The position numbers and the translations under genes are program-made. This document shows positions 1 to 7,778 of a DNA stretch of 64,000 nucleotides, piece after piece. The number at the start of each line of letters is the position of its first letter. The first letter of the stretch is position 1. The DNA comes from Methanosarcina vacuolata Z-761 (GTDB lineage: Archaea > Halobacteriota > Methanosarcinia > Methanosarcinales > Methanosarcinaceae): NCBI RefSeq assembly GCF_000969905.1, contig NZ_CP009520.1, forward strand, positions 1,488,001-1,552,000, written 5' to 3'. Below the pieces are notes generated by a model that was not told the origin of the DNA, ran no database searches, and worked only from the letters and a program-made list of their open reading frames with translations.

Positions 1-738
1 TTTTTTATTAAAAAAGATACCTATGTTTCTTTCAGATTTCGTTCTTTTAAATTCGACAAATCAATCATCATGGATATTTTCCGAGTAGGAATTCCCTCGT
101 CTATAGAACAGTTTGCTCTGGCACTGACCGCCCTTATAATGAACTTTGTTATAGCAACCGTTGGCAGTACGGATGGAGTGGCAGTTTACTCCACAGCCTG
201 GAGAGTGACAAGTATTGCAGTTGCTCCCCTCATAGGAATTTCAATTGCTTTAGTCTCGATCAGTGGGGCTGCCTTTGGGGAGAAAAACTTTAAAAAAGCA
301 CAGAATACCCTTATCTATGCAATTGAAGTTGGTTTTCTCGTAGAAACGATAATTGCCGTTCTAGTATATCTTTTTGCTTCAGATATTACTGCTGTCTTTA
401 CACATACCGAAAATGCAGCCCGTATAGCTCCTGAACTGACAAGTCTCCTTAAAATTATGACTTTTTTCTATCCAGTCGTCACCTTTGGAATGCTCTCAGG
501 TTCTCTTTTCCAGGGTGCAGGAAAAGGCACAAGCGCCCTTGCTGCTACCCTTCTGCGGAGCCTTGTTATGACTCTTTTCTTTTCCTTACTTTTTGCTTTC
601 GGATTTGGCTGGGGCCTGCCTGGGGTATGGTGGGGATTGGTTGTGGGTACAGTGATTGGGTCAATGATTGCTTTTGTTTGGGTGTGGATGTATTTGAAAT
701 GTATGATTAAAGAGGGGGCAATGGGAGGAAAGTGCTGA
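1..738 (+). CDS. MATE family efflux transporter, C-terminal part (5' end outside window)
   Basis: The reading frame is open from the first base, so the gene starts upstream and only about 245 C-terminal residues are visible. They hold about six hydrophobic segments in the MATE pattern, including a GIPSSIEQ stretch that fits the start of the second six-helix half, and a late PGVWWGLVVGT segment. MATE proteins export cationic drugs or metabolites against a Na+ or H+ gradient across the cytoplasmic membrane. An ATG at 70 is only an internal methionine; family members are about 450 residues, so a start there would leave half a protein. The substrate cannot be read from the sequence. The stop at 736-738 is followed at once by a 28-codon reading frame (739-825) that I do not call. 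Confidence 0.85.
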   Translation, partial: FFIKKDTYVSFRFRSFKFDKSIIMDIFRVGIPSSIEQFALALTALIMNFVIATVGSTDGVAVYSTAWRVTSIAVAPLIGISIALVSISGAAFGEKNFKKAQNTLIYAIEVGFLVETIIAVLVYLFASDITAVFTHTENAARIAPELTSLLKIMTFFYPVVTFGMLSGSLFQGAGKGTSALAATLLRSLVMTLFFSLLFAFGFGWGLPGVWWGLVVGTVIGSMIAFVWVWMYLKCMIKEGAMGGKC

Positions 739-1205
739 ATGGAAAATTATCGCATATTCCTGCGTGAAGTTATGCTCGTAAGCAAATATTCCCAAAATGC
801 GACTTTTCTGTGTAAAGTTTCATGATGAAAAATGGAGGAGTAGCTCAATATATCTCTATATGTTGATATATCAACGAGTTTTTCTTTTCCCATGAAAGGT
901 ATTTGTGGGGATCGATCTATATAAAGAATTTAACCCGTTTATGGTTCTTATAAATGGTCGTTTATGGGAACCTGCAGGAGATTTAACGCCGTGAAGTTTC
1001 TGAGGAAATACACAAATTTTGTTTGATCTTGTGTATTTTCAGGAGTTCTGCCGCAGATATTGTAAAAAACTTGACTAATTATTGAGAAATGAACAGGTTT
1101 TAGGCTAAAACTCGTGCATCTTTTGGATCGAAATTTTTTGGAATAAGACAACTTTACAAAATATAACAAATGATTTAAATAAAACCAGTTAATACTTAAT
1201 TACAT
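739..1205. other. Intergenic region, no convincing gene
   Basis: AT-rich DNA between the MATE gene and a small membrane-protein gene. The only clear structure is a perfect 14-bp palindrome, GTTGATATATCAAC, at 862-875. A 73-codon minus-strand frame at 948-1169 has no ribosome binding site or recognisable domain and is not called. Confidence 0.5.
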
Positions 1206-1526
1206 ATGCCCTCTGTAAATAGTGATCTTTCAAAAAGAATTAATGAAAACGATTTTTTAGATTACAAATTACATGATGAATATGAAAAAAGAATATTCGA
1301 ATTTGAACTTTTAAACTACAAACTTGACTTATTTCTATATACATTTGTTGTTGCTCTATCCATTGTTTTTGTTTTTTTAAGTATTTTCTCATTTTTTTGG
1401 TTAAAAGAGAATTTAATTCCAATAATCGCGACAACCATTATTTTCGGATATATTGCTGTTTATACAACTTTACTAATAAGAAAGAAAAAAAGAAAGTTCA
1501 AATTTTTCTTGGTGAAAGAGCAGTAA
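1206..1526 (+). CDS. Small membrane protein of unknown function
   Basis: A 106-residue protein I do not recognise. Residues 1-40 are charged and hydrophilic. Two hydrophobic segments follow at about 42-66 and 70-90, and the tail is very basic (RKKKRKFKFF). The layout suggests a two-helix membrane protein with both ends in the cytoplasm. No good ribosome binding site precedes the ATG, so a leaderless transcript or another start is possible. The gene stands alone, and the region downstream holds a MITE-like repeat. Confidence 0.45.
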   Translation: MPSVNSDLSKRINENDFLDYKLHDEYEKRIFEFELLNYKLDLFLYTFVVALSIVFVFLSIFSFFWLKENLIPIIATTIIFGYIAVYTTLLIRKKKRKFKFFLVKEQ

Positions 1527-1674
1527 TGGGTATTGCAACAGTTAATTCTTTTTGGCAAATACATAGGTTTTAATGTAAAACCTGTGTATGCAGGAAATTG
1601 AATAATAGAGATTTTTAATCTAGATTCCTGCAAAAAAAGGAAAATTTTTAAGCACCAACTTGATTGCAAAAGGT

Positions 1675-1810
1675 GGCAGTGTCTCAAATTTGCTGTAAAT
1701 TTGAAGTCAAGTTTTTGCGTACTATGCCGATAATTGATCTGTCAACATAGAATTTTCTACTCAATAACTTCTTAAAATTCATGATTTTACCGAAAAATTG
1801 AAACACTGCC
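1675..1810. repeat. Possible MITE with 13-bp near-perfect inverted ends
   Basis: GGCAGTGTCTCAA at 1675-1687 is matched by TTGAAACACTGCC at 1798-1810, giving inverted ends with one mismatch in 13. The 136-bp interior is non-coding. An inner stretch at 1693-1725 resembles bases 38228-38262, suggesting a dispersed family. The parent transposase is not in the window, and no target duplication was identified. Confidence 0.45.
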
Positions 1811-1816
1811 TTTTAC

Positions 1817-3058
1817 TTAACGTCTTTTTAAGATAAATGCCACTAATAATGCAAGTACCAGGCTCGTCAGTCTAAATCCAGGTAGAGATTCTTCTTCTAT
1901 AGGAGACGATTTTTTTTCGACCTTTATAGGTAGATTAAGCGTATAATCTTCGGCGTTTTCAGTATCTTCCCCGAAATAATAAACAACCCTTCCCTCAACA
2001 TTAAAGTCTCCGGGCTGGTTGGTTTCAATCCTTACTTCAATGTCCCTTCCCTGTCCGGGTTCAAGCTCGTAGGTTGTCGTATACTGTCCTGCGCCAGATT
2101 GGACAAACTCCGAGGAAGAAACACTCATTCCTGAGGGTGGAATTATTATGACCTGGACGTGCATAACAGGTTTTGTGATAAGATTAACGGCTGAAAGCTT
2201 AAGCAGAATGTCTTCTCCAGAAACAACCCTGGTCTTTTCACCGTGAAGATTGACACTTGCAGAGGGCTGTGCAGCAGATTTTGAATTTTCAGTTGATTCT
2301 GAACTTTCCAAAGCCTCTTTTTTTACAGATTCTGATTGTACATATGTGTTATTCTCTATTATAGTGTACTCTGAATGTTCTATATGATACGAATTTCCTG
2401 TGCGATGTGAAGAATCGTTCTCTGTATCCTCTGCGACTTCTATCTCTCCTGAAGTTTGGTTTTCCGTACCTTCGGTTCCTACTTCTTCATCACCTGAAGA
2501 CTGATTTTCCTGGTTCTCGGAAGATATCGTTTCATTATTTTCCGAGGAATTTGTTTTGGTTTCATTATCAGGTTCTATTATTGTATTTTCCGAAAGATTT
2601 GTTTCGGTTTCATTATCAGGTTCTATTTTTGTATTTTCCGAGGAATTTGCTTCGGTTTCATTATCAGATTCTATTTTTGTATTTTCCGAGGAATTTGTTT
2701 CGGTTTCATTATCAGATTCTATTTTTGTATTTTCCGAGGAATTTGTTTCGGTTTCATTATCAGATTCTATTTTTGTATTTTCAGGGGGCTGAGTTCCTTC
2801 ACTTTCAGTCTCATCATTTCCTGAACTTTGCATGTCTGCATATTCTGAGGACTGTGACTGCTCTTCGGAGGATTCCAACTGCTCTTCGGAATTTTGTGCC
2901 TCCTCTGAAGGCTGTTCTTCTTCAGAAACCTCTATTTTGTTCTCGTAAGAATCTGCCGAAGCCTCAGATGAAGCATATACACACGAAACGCTACTTACCA
3001 GGAAACAACCAATTAAAAGATAAACTATTAGAGTTTTTAAAATAGCCCTCTCAGACAT
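1817..3058 (-). CDS. PGF-CTERM surface protein with acidic Ser/Thr/Asn repeat region
   Basis: 413 residues from the ATG at 3058, chosen because AGGTGG lies just upstream; the upstream in-frame start at 3097 lacks such a site and would bury the signal peptide. Order: signal peptide (about 5-30), a long Glu/Ser/Asn/Thr-rich region with a 16-residue unit (like ENTKIESDNETETNSS) repeated about five times, a beta-sandwich-like domain (about 275-375), then PGF, a hydrophobic helix and a final RR. That tail matches the PGF-CTERM signal cut by archaeosortase A in other archaea, so the protein is probably exported, glycosylated and lipid-anchored. The C-terminal domain resembles that of the neighbouring gene at 3217-4020 (shared PSG, EF.QSGA and PG.-R.I patterns), so the two are paralogues. 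The function is unknown. Confidence 0.75.
   Translation of the reverse strand: MSERAILKTLIVYLLIGCFLVSSVSCVYASSEASADSYENKIEVSEEEQPSEEAQNSEEQLESSEEQSQSSEYADMQSSGNDETESEGTQPPENTKIESDNETETNSSENTKIESDNETETNSSENTKIESDNETEANSSENTKIEPDNETETNLSENTIIEPDNETKTNSSENNETISSENQENQSSGDEEVGTEGTENQTSGEIEVAEDTENDSSHRTGNSYHIEHSEYTIIENNTYVQSESVKKEALESSESTENSKSAAQPSASVNLHGEKTRVVSGEDILLKLSAVNLITKPVMHVQVIIIPPSGMSVSSSEFVQSGAGQYTTTYELEPGQGRDIEVRIETNQPGDFNVEGRVVYYFGEDTENAEDYTLNLPIKVEKKSSPIEEESLPGFRLTSLVLALLVAFILKRR
2537..2780. repeat. 48-bp in-frame coding repeat, about five copies
   Basis: A 48-bp unit repeats about five times inside the surface-protein gene with few differences, adding 16 acidic residues per copy (like ENTKIESDNETETNSS). 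Copy number probably varies between strains by slippage or recombination, changing the length of the exposed stalk. Confidence 0.8.
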
Positions 3059-3216
3059 TTTACCACCTTTTTTTGGGCTGCCATCTGTAGTAACCATGAG
3101 AAGCTTAAGTAAAAAGCTTCTCTTGGTTACGGATGCCTTTCTTAATTATAAAATTTAAAAAAGGAAAAATGCATATATTTTTCCCGCAATTGCATTTAAA
3201 TGCTTTTTAACCTGAT

Positions 3217-4020
3217 TTACTTCCTCTTAACAGCATAAACCCCTAACAGGCCTATAGCTGCAATTAATATTCCAAATCCTGGGGCGCTAATTGAGCCCTC
3301 TCCTTCAGCTTTTACTCCTTCGGTATTTCCAGCTTCGGATCCTTCACTCTCACTGGAGCTGGTAGCCTCTTCGGTATTTTCGGAAGCTTCCTTGACTTCA
3401 AAGGGATGGCTGAGCGAAAGCGGGTTGAAATTGTCCTTATTGTCTCCAGGCCAGTAGAGGCCGCTGAAATGTACAGTATAGGTGCCTACTTTGTCTCCCT
3501 TGAGATTTATAGAGATTGTCCGGGACTTTCCTGGGGGTACGGAAAATGTTCCATAAGCCGTACCTGCTGCACCACTCTGAGCAAACTCCTGTCCATATAC
3601 ATGGATTCCAGAAGGTACGCTAACCCTTGCATCTACATTAAGAGTTATATCATTGAGAGATGGGTTATCAATATAGAGTTCAACAAGGCCATCTTCGTCT
3701 TTGGTTATTACATCATTAACTGGCCTCAGTACAACAGTTGGGCCCACCCTGAACTTCTGTTCTGCCACAGGAGTTTTTGTTACAGGTTCGGTCTGGTTTG
3801 TGGACTCATTCTGGTTTGCAGACTCGTTCTGGTTTATGTTACATGTCTTATTCTGTGATGTGGATTGATTAGCAGATTTATTGACGGATTCGTTGGTCTG
3901 TATAATCTTTGATGTTGTTTCACTTACTACTGGGTTATCGGCTGCACCAGCAACAGCAATTGATAATACAGCCCCGGAAATAAAGATCAACATCAGTATC
4001 ATAGGCAAATATTTTTTCAA
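3217..4020 (-). CDS. PGF-CTERM surface protein
   Basis: 267 residues. The start is a TTG at 4018-4020 with GGAGGT 8 nt upstream. It has an N-terminal signal peptide (MKKYLPMILMLIFISGAVLS), a short Asn/Gln/Ser/Thr-rich linker with NQNES/NQTE repeats (about 45-85), a beta-rich domain (about 95-210), a Ser/Glu-rich spacer and a C-terminal APGFG segment followed by a hydrophobic helix and VKRK. This is a PGF-CTERM sorting signal, so it is probably an archaeosortase-processed, cell-surface-anchored protein. The beta-rich domain is paralogous to that of the gene at 1817-3058, on the same strand 158 bp further downstream. The ligand or role is unknown. Confidence 0.78.
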   Translation of the reverse strand: MKKYLPMILMLIFISGAVLSIAVAGAADNPVVSETTSKIIQTNESVNKSANQSTSQNKTCNINQNESANQNESTNQTEPVTKTPVAEQKFRVGPTVVLRPVNDVITKDEDGLVELYIDNPSLNDITLNVDARVSVPSGIHVYGQEFAQSGAAGTAYGTFSVPPGKSRTISINLKGDKVGTYTVHFSGLYWPGDNKDNFNPLSLSHPFEVKEASENTEEATSSSESEGSEAGNTEGVKAEGEGSISAPGFGILIAAIGLLGVYAVKRK

Positions 4021-4539
4021 TTTTGATACCTCCTTCCAGAGGGTATTAAATTACCTGTACAATAGCTTTTTGAAATAATTTTTTCTAAAATTCTCAGTAT
4101 TGATCTTCACAGAGCAAAGTTTACTTCAAATCAATATTTTCCGGCATGTAATGAGCACCTTTGTTTAATTTACTTTCGGCTTTTTTGATAATATCCTGAG
4201 TATTCTATTAAACTTTTAAAATAAGTTTAGATTATAAAATATGATTTAATATGGCAATATTACTTTTCATGCCAATTAATGGGGTTATTGGTGTTTATTT
4301 ATATTTTACTTGGGTATTTTAGTATCTATGTTTTCCGGATATACTTGTACATGTCTCTTTTTCTGCATTATTTGTGCGCCTGTCTCTCCTGTGTTTCTAC
4401 AAATATTACTTACTTATGCACAAATGTAAACATTCAACTAAAATTTAGCTAAAATCTCAAACCACAAATCTTATCTGTGTAAAATTATATAACTAATTAA
4501 GTAATATTTTATAACTGATGTGTGTAATTTGAAAAAAGA
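4021..4539. other. Intergenic region, nothing recognised
   Basis: About 520 bp of AT-rich DNA between the divergent surface-protein gene and the gene fragment at 4540. It should contain promoters for both directions, but I see no conserved element I would name. Confidence 0.5.
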
Positions 4540-4728
4540 ATGGCTGTGTTCTGGCTTTATATGCCGTACCTGGCGATAAACGATCCCTACGTTATTGTAT
4601 CTCCAGGTTTTGGTTTTAGCCTTATGGGCTTTCTTCTTGCTGTTTTACGCTACCGCAATTTGAAGTCAAAAATGAAAATTAGTCCGCTGCGTTTCACAAA
4701 AATATGGATTCTCGAGTCTAGAACCTAA
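4540..4728 (+). pseudogene. Stranded PGF-CTERM tail (surface-protein remnant or very short gene)
   Basis: The 62-codon frame contains SPGFGFSLMGFLLAVLRYR, which has the PGF motif, hydrophobic helix and basic end of a PGF-CTERM sorting signal, but with no export signal or mature protein before it. I infer the 3' end of a degraded surface-protein gene. A genuine 62-residue membrane peptide cannot be excluded. It lies 26 bp before the hydrolase gene. Confidence 0.4.
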
Positions 4729-4735
4729 CTCGAGA
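4710..4735. repeat. Inverted repeat between gene fragment and hydrolase gene
   Basis: TCTCGAG (4710-4716) pairs with CTCGAGA (4729-4735) across a 12-nt loop. The hairpin is bracketed by two copies of GTTTCACAAA (4691-4700 and 4736-4745). It could be a terminator for the upstream fragment, a leader structure for the hydrolase mRNA, or an insertion footprint. Confidence 0.45.
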
Positions 4736-4754
4736 GTTTCACAAAGGTGAAAAG

Positions 4755-6017
4755 ATGAAGACCCAAGTAGCATCATTAACTATCAACCCTGAGAATAAAA
4801 CCGAGACCCTGTTTGCTCAATCTGATAAGCTGGGGATTTTTTTCCATAATCCTGTTTCGTTCCAAGTGCCAGATATGTACTCTCCCCTAGTGAAAAGCAA
4901 TAGAATTGGCCTTGTCCGCGGTGACGTGGCAGAGTATAAGCTTAAGATAAAGGTCGGATTTGGAAAGTATGATTACATTGTACTCACCAACTATGTAAAA
5001 GAAAAGATCGCCTGGAGCACAGTTCAAAATAAAAATTTAATAATTTTTCCAGGGCAGGCTTTGACTGAAAGTTTCTATTCCGATATGGCGATATACTATG
5101 CTCAGCAAGGATACAGTACATACATTCTGGATCGAAGAGAGACAAATGTTCCGATAAATGAGACCGATTTCAGTTACATGGAAAACTGGACCATTGACAG
5201 TTACTTGAATGATACATACAACGGCATCGCTGTGTCAAGAATTCATACAGCTTTCCTGAGTGATAAAGCAGTAGAGGACATCGAGGTTACGGCAATTGGC
5301 CACAGTCATGGGGCTTTGATCCTTACTGCTTACGGTGCTAGCAAATACAATGACCTTGTTTTAGGTTCGGTTAACAGAATGGTGCCTGTTGATATCGTTA
5401 TTAAGTACGAGCCTAAACATTCTGAGTTAATAAGATCTCAGGTACAGGAATTTGACACAATCTCCAGATGTTTGGAAAAAAGGGCATATAACAGCAACAA
5501 TATGGCTTTCATGATGCAGATAGCCAATCTGGCTTTAACCGATCCTGACCAAGAATCTGTTTTTCAACCTGACCTTACAAACAGACAATTTTTCCGGCTT
5601 ATGGCTACCCAGACTCATGCATTCAATGCATATCCCTATACTCCGAATTATCACTACTGGAGCGGAGATCTGGACGGCCTTTATTACGTTGACGAAAACA
5701 GGCTACTTAACTTGACCTTAACCGGAGGGGCTGTTCCTTACGCACCTAAGCACCTGGATCTTTACATGGCTGGATTGATGGGGAATGTGGAAGGCTATGA
5801 AATTGACTTTTCAAGAATAAGTTTCCCTGTTCTTTATATTGGGCTTGGGGGAGGTTTCAGTGACTATGGTTCCTGGTGGTACAAAAACGAAGTCGGAAAA
5901 ATTAATGATAAGGTTACTTCCATGGGCTGGAAGAACCAGGGTCACGGTAGCATAGCCCTTGATTACAACTCTCGCGAGTTATGGACACTTATACACGACT
6001 GGATAATGAGCAATTAG
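4755..6017 (+). CDS. Alpha/beta hydrolase family protein
   Basis: 420 residues, with AGGTGA just before the ATG. The middle carries GHSHG, a GxSxG nucleophile elbow around residue 185, preceded by a strand-like VTAIG segment. The C-terminal GHGSIALD supplies a plausible catalytic histidine. These support a serine-hydrolase fold (esterase, lipase or peptidase). No convincing signal peptide or membrane helix is visible, so it looks cytoplasmic unless the N-terminus is mis-set. The stop is TAG (6015-6017); in a pyrrolysine-decoding organism read-through would add one pyrrolysine and 17 further codons before a TAA at 6069. The substrate is unknown. Confidence 0.7.
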   Translation: MKTQVASLTINPENKTETLFAQSDKLGIFFHNPVSFQVPDMYSPLVKSNRIGLVRGDVAEYKLKIKVGFGKYDYIVLTNYVKEKIAWSTVQNKNLIIFPGQALTESFYSDMAIYYAQQGYSTYILDRRETNVPINETDFSYMENWTIDSYLNDTYNGIAVSRIHTAFLSDKAVEDIEVTAIGHSHGALILTAYGASKYNDLVLGSVNRMVPVDIVIKYEPKHSELIRSQVQEFDTISRCLEKRAYNSNNMAFMMQIANLALTDPDQESVFQPDLTNRQFFRLMATQTHAFNAYPYTPNYHYWSGDLDGLYYVDENRLLNLTLTGGAVPYAPKHLDLYMAGLMGNVEGYEIDFSRISFPVLYIGLGGGFSDYGSWWYKNEVGKINDKVTSMGWKNQGHGSIALDYNSRELWTLIHDWIMSN

Positions 6018-6648
6018 GTCTGGGAATTAGGGACACAATCTCATAATCCTGGTGCATCGGTTCTCAAATAAGTACGTAATAAGAAAATAATTACGGCTTA
6101 CGACTTAAATATTATTTTCAAGTTACATGGAATTTTGTAACACGGAAAACACAGCCTGTCGCATAGTGATTCGATCTGGATATTACAACCACGGAAAACA
6201 CGGAAAGCACGGAAGAAACACGCCTTTACTACGGATTTCCATGTCTTCCGTGCTTTCAGTGGTTTTCTAAAAATTCATTCTGACCTGGAAACTAATGTCC
6301 TCAGGCTGTTTTTTAGCATTACAGCAGTTGCAAAAATACCTCCAAATTTGGGAAAAATTCATAGACGTTCTCCCATTCTCCATAGGATTTATTCGATGTT
6401 AAGATCATTGAATTCTTTTCATAACGTATTGAAATTAGCTGAAATAAACAGTGAGCTCCTACTTTGTCAAATGGGAGATATTTGAAAAATGTATGCTTTG
6501 AAATTAGTGACAGATATGGAACACCTTATAAGAAAACCGTTTGCAGGAAAAACAGAAAAAAATGTGCTGGAAGAAAAACAAGTCACTTTTGACTTAATCA
6601 TTATTACAAGGTTTGCACCCAGTTCTAAATTAATTAACAATCTGTATC
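6018..6648. other. Intergenic region with a large inverted repeat
   Basis: Contains several CACGGAAA-type short repeats and a perfect 13-bp inverted repeat, GAAAGCACGGAAG at 6203-6215 against CTTCCGTGCTTTC at 6245-6257. It may form a hairpin between the converging hydrolase and aquaporin genes. The short frames at 6467-6725 look like chance. Confidence 0.55.
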
Positions 6649-7398
6649 TCAATCTGCCTTTTTTGGTTCGGCTACAAAATCGTACAGGAACGCTGCGACA
6701 AGTGCTCCCGCTATGGGACCTATGATATAAATCGGGAACTGAGTCCAGAGGTTAGCTCCACCCAGCAAGGATTCAGCAAGATAAGGGCCGAAGGTGCGGG
6801 CAGGGTTCAGAGAAGAACCTGTAATGTTGCCTACAACAATCACATCCGCAGCTACCACAATCCCTATTGCAAGCCCCGCAAATCCAGGGGGAGCCCTTCG
6901 GTCCACGGCTGTACCCATAATGGTAAGCATAAGGAAAAAGGTACACACAGCTTCGCAGAAGATTGCCTGCCCATAACCGACCCCGTAGAACATGGACGTG
7001 GCTCCCAGACCTGTATCAACAGCCCTCATCCCCAGGATCGCTACAAGAGAAAAGGACGCAAGGCTTGCACCTATAAGCTGGGCGATAATATACGCAGGGA
7101 GGTCTTTTGTGGGAAAGCGGCCTGTGGCCCAGAGAGCAAGACTTACCGCAGGGTTGATGTGGGTACCTGAAATGTGGCCGAAAGCATAGATCATGGAGGT
7201 GATTGCAATTGCAAAAGACATTCCTATGGCAAACCAGGCCGCAATGTCAATTCCTATGTTAAACTGGTTTCCGGGAAAAGCCTCCCAACCCTCCATAAGA
7301 AGCACGGTCGTTACCACCGAACCAGTACCCAGGAACACCAGGACATAAGTCCCTATTAATTCCGCAAGCGCACGTTTCATGAGGTTTGTTACTGCCAT
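6649..7398 (-). CDS. aqpM: Archaeal aquaporin AqpM
   Basis: 249 residues with GAGGAG upstream of the ATG. It is a major intrinsic protein: six hydrophobic helices and two half-helices carrying the NPA signatures, HINPAVSLALW in the first half and SSLNPARTFGP in the second. The start (AELIGTYVLVFLGTGSV) is typical of the family. AqpM of methanogens conducts water and, modestly, glycerol and possibly CO2 or H2S; that comes from studied relatives. It sits in the cytoplasmic membrane. The gene is separated from the minus-strand DUF2193 gene by about 380 bp of repeats, so the two are probably transcribed separately. Confidence 0.93.
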   Translation of the reverse strand: MAVTNLMKRALAELIGTYVLVFLGTGSVVTTVLLMEGWEAFPGNQFNIGIDIAAWFAIGMSFAIAITSMIYAFGHISGTHINPAVSLALWATGRFPTKDLPAYIIAQLIGASLASFSLVAILGMRAVDTGLGATSMFYGVGYGQAIFCEAVCTFFLMLTIMGTAVDRRAPPGFAGLAIGIVVAADVIVVGNITGSSLNPARTFGPYLAESLLGGANLWTQFPIYIIGPIAGALVAAFLYDFVAEPKKAD

Positions 7399-7615
7399 AT
7401 CAAGCTCCTCAATAATAGGTTTGGGACAAAGGGAACTGTAAGGAGGGCTGTACTATATTCATTTACGTAAAAAATTACACTTGAAATTGAGATGAAATTG
7501 AGATTACTCATTTCCTGATCCGAAGCATTGTGTTTCCAGTTTTTTATGAGAACCCAGGTGTAAATAGTTGTGTTCAAGACTATAGAAAGGGTCTGCGTGG
7601 AAGACTTCTTCTCGG

Positions 7616-7763
7616 TTACCCTTTACCCCAGCCTTTACTCCACTTCCCTTTACTCCAGCTACCTTTTACTCCAGCTACCTTTTACTCCAGCTACCCTTTA
7701 CCCCAGCTATCCTTTACATTCTCTTTGCTTTACCCCAGCTACCCTTTACATTCCCTTTGTCGT
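7616..7763. repeat. Pyrimidine-rich tandem repeat (about 15-bp unit)
   Basis: Imperfect tandem copies of CCTTTACTCCAGCTA and variants fill most of the gap between aqpM and the DUF2193 gene. The strand bias (C/T on the plus strand) makes short frames here artefacts. There is no gene in 7399-7778. Confidence 0.75.
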
Positions 7764-7778
7764 TATGGTCAAACTCCG

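Noticed and set aside
2407-3045. 212-codon plus-strand frame with repeated Phe/His
   Set aside because: It is antisense to the 48-bp coding repeats of the surface-protein gene.
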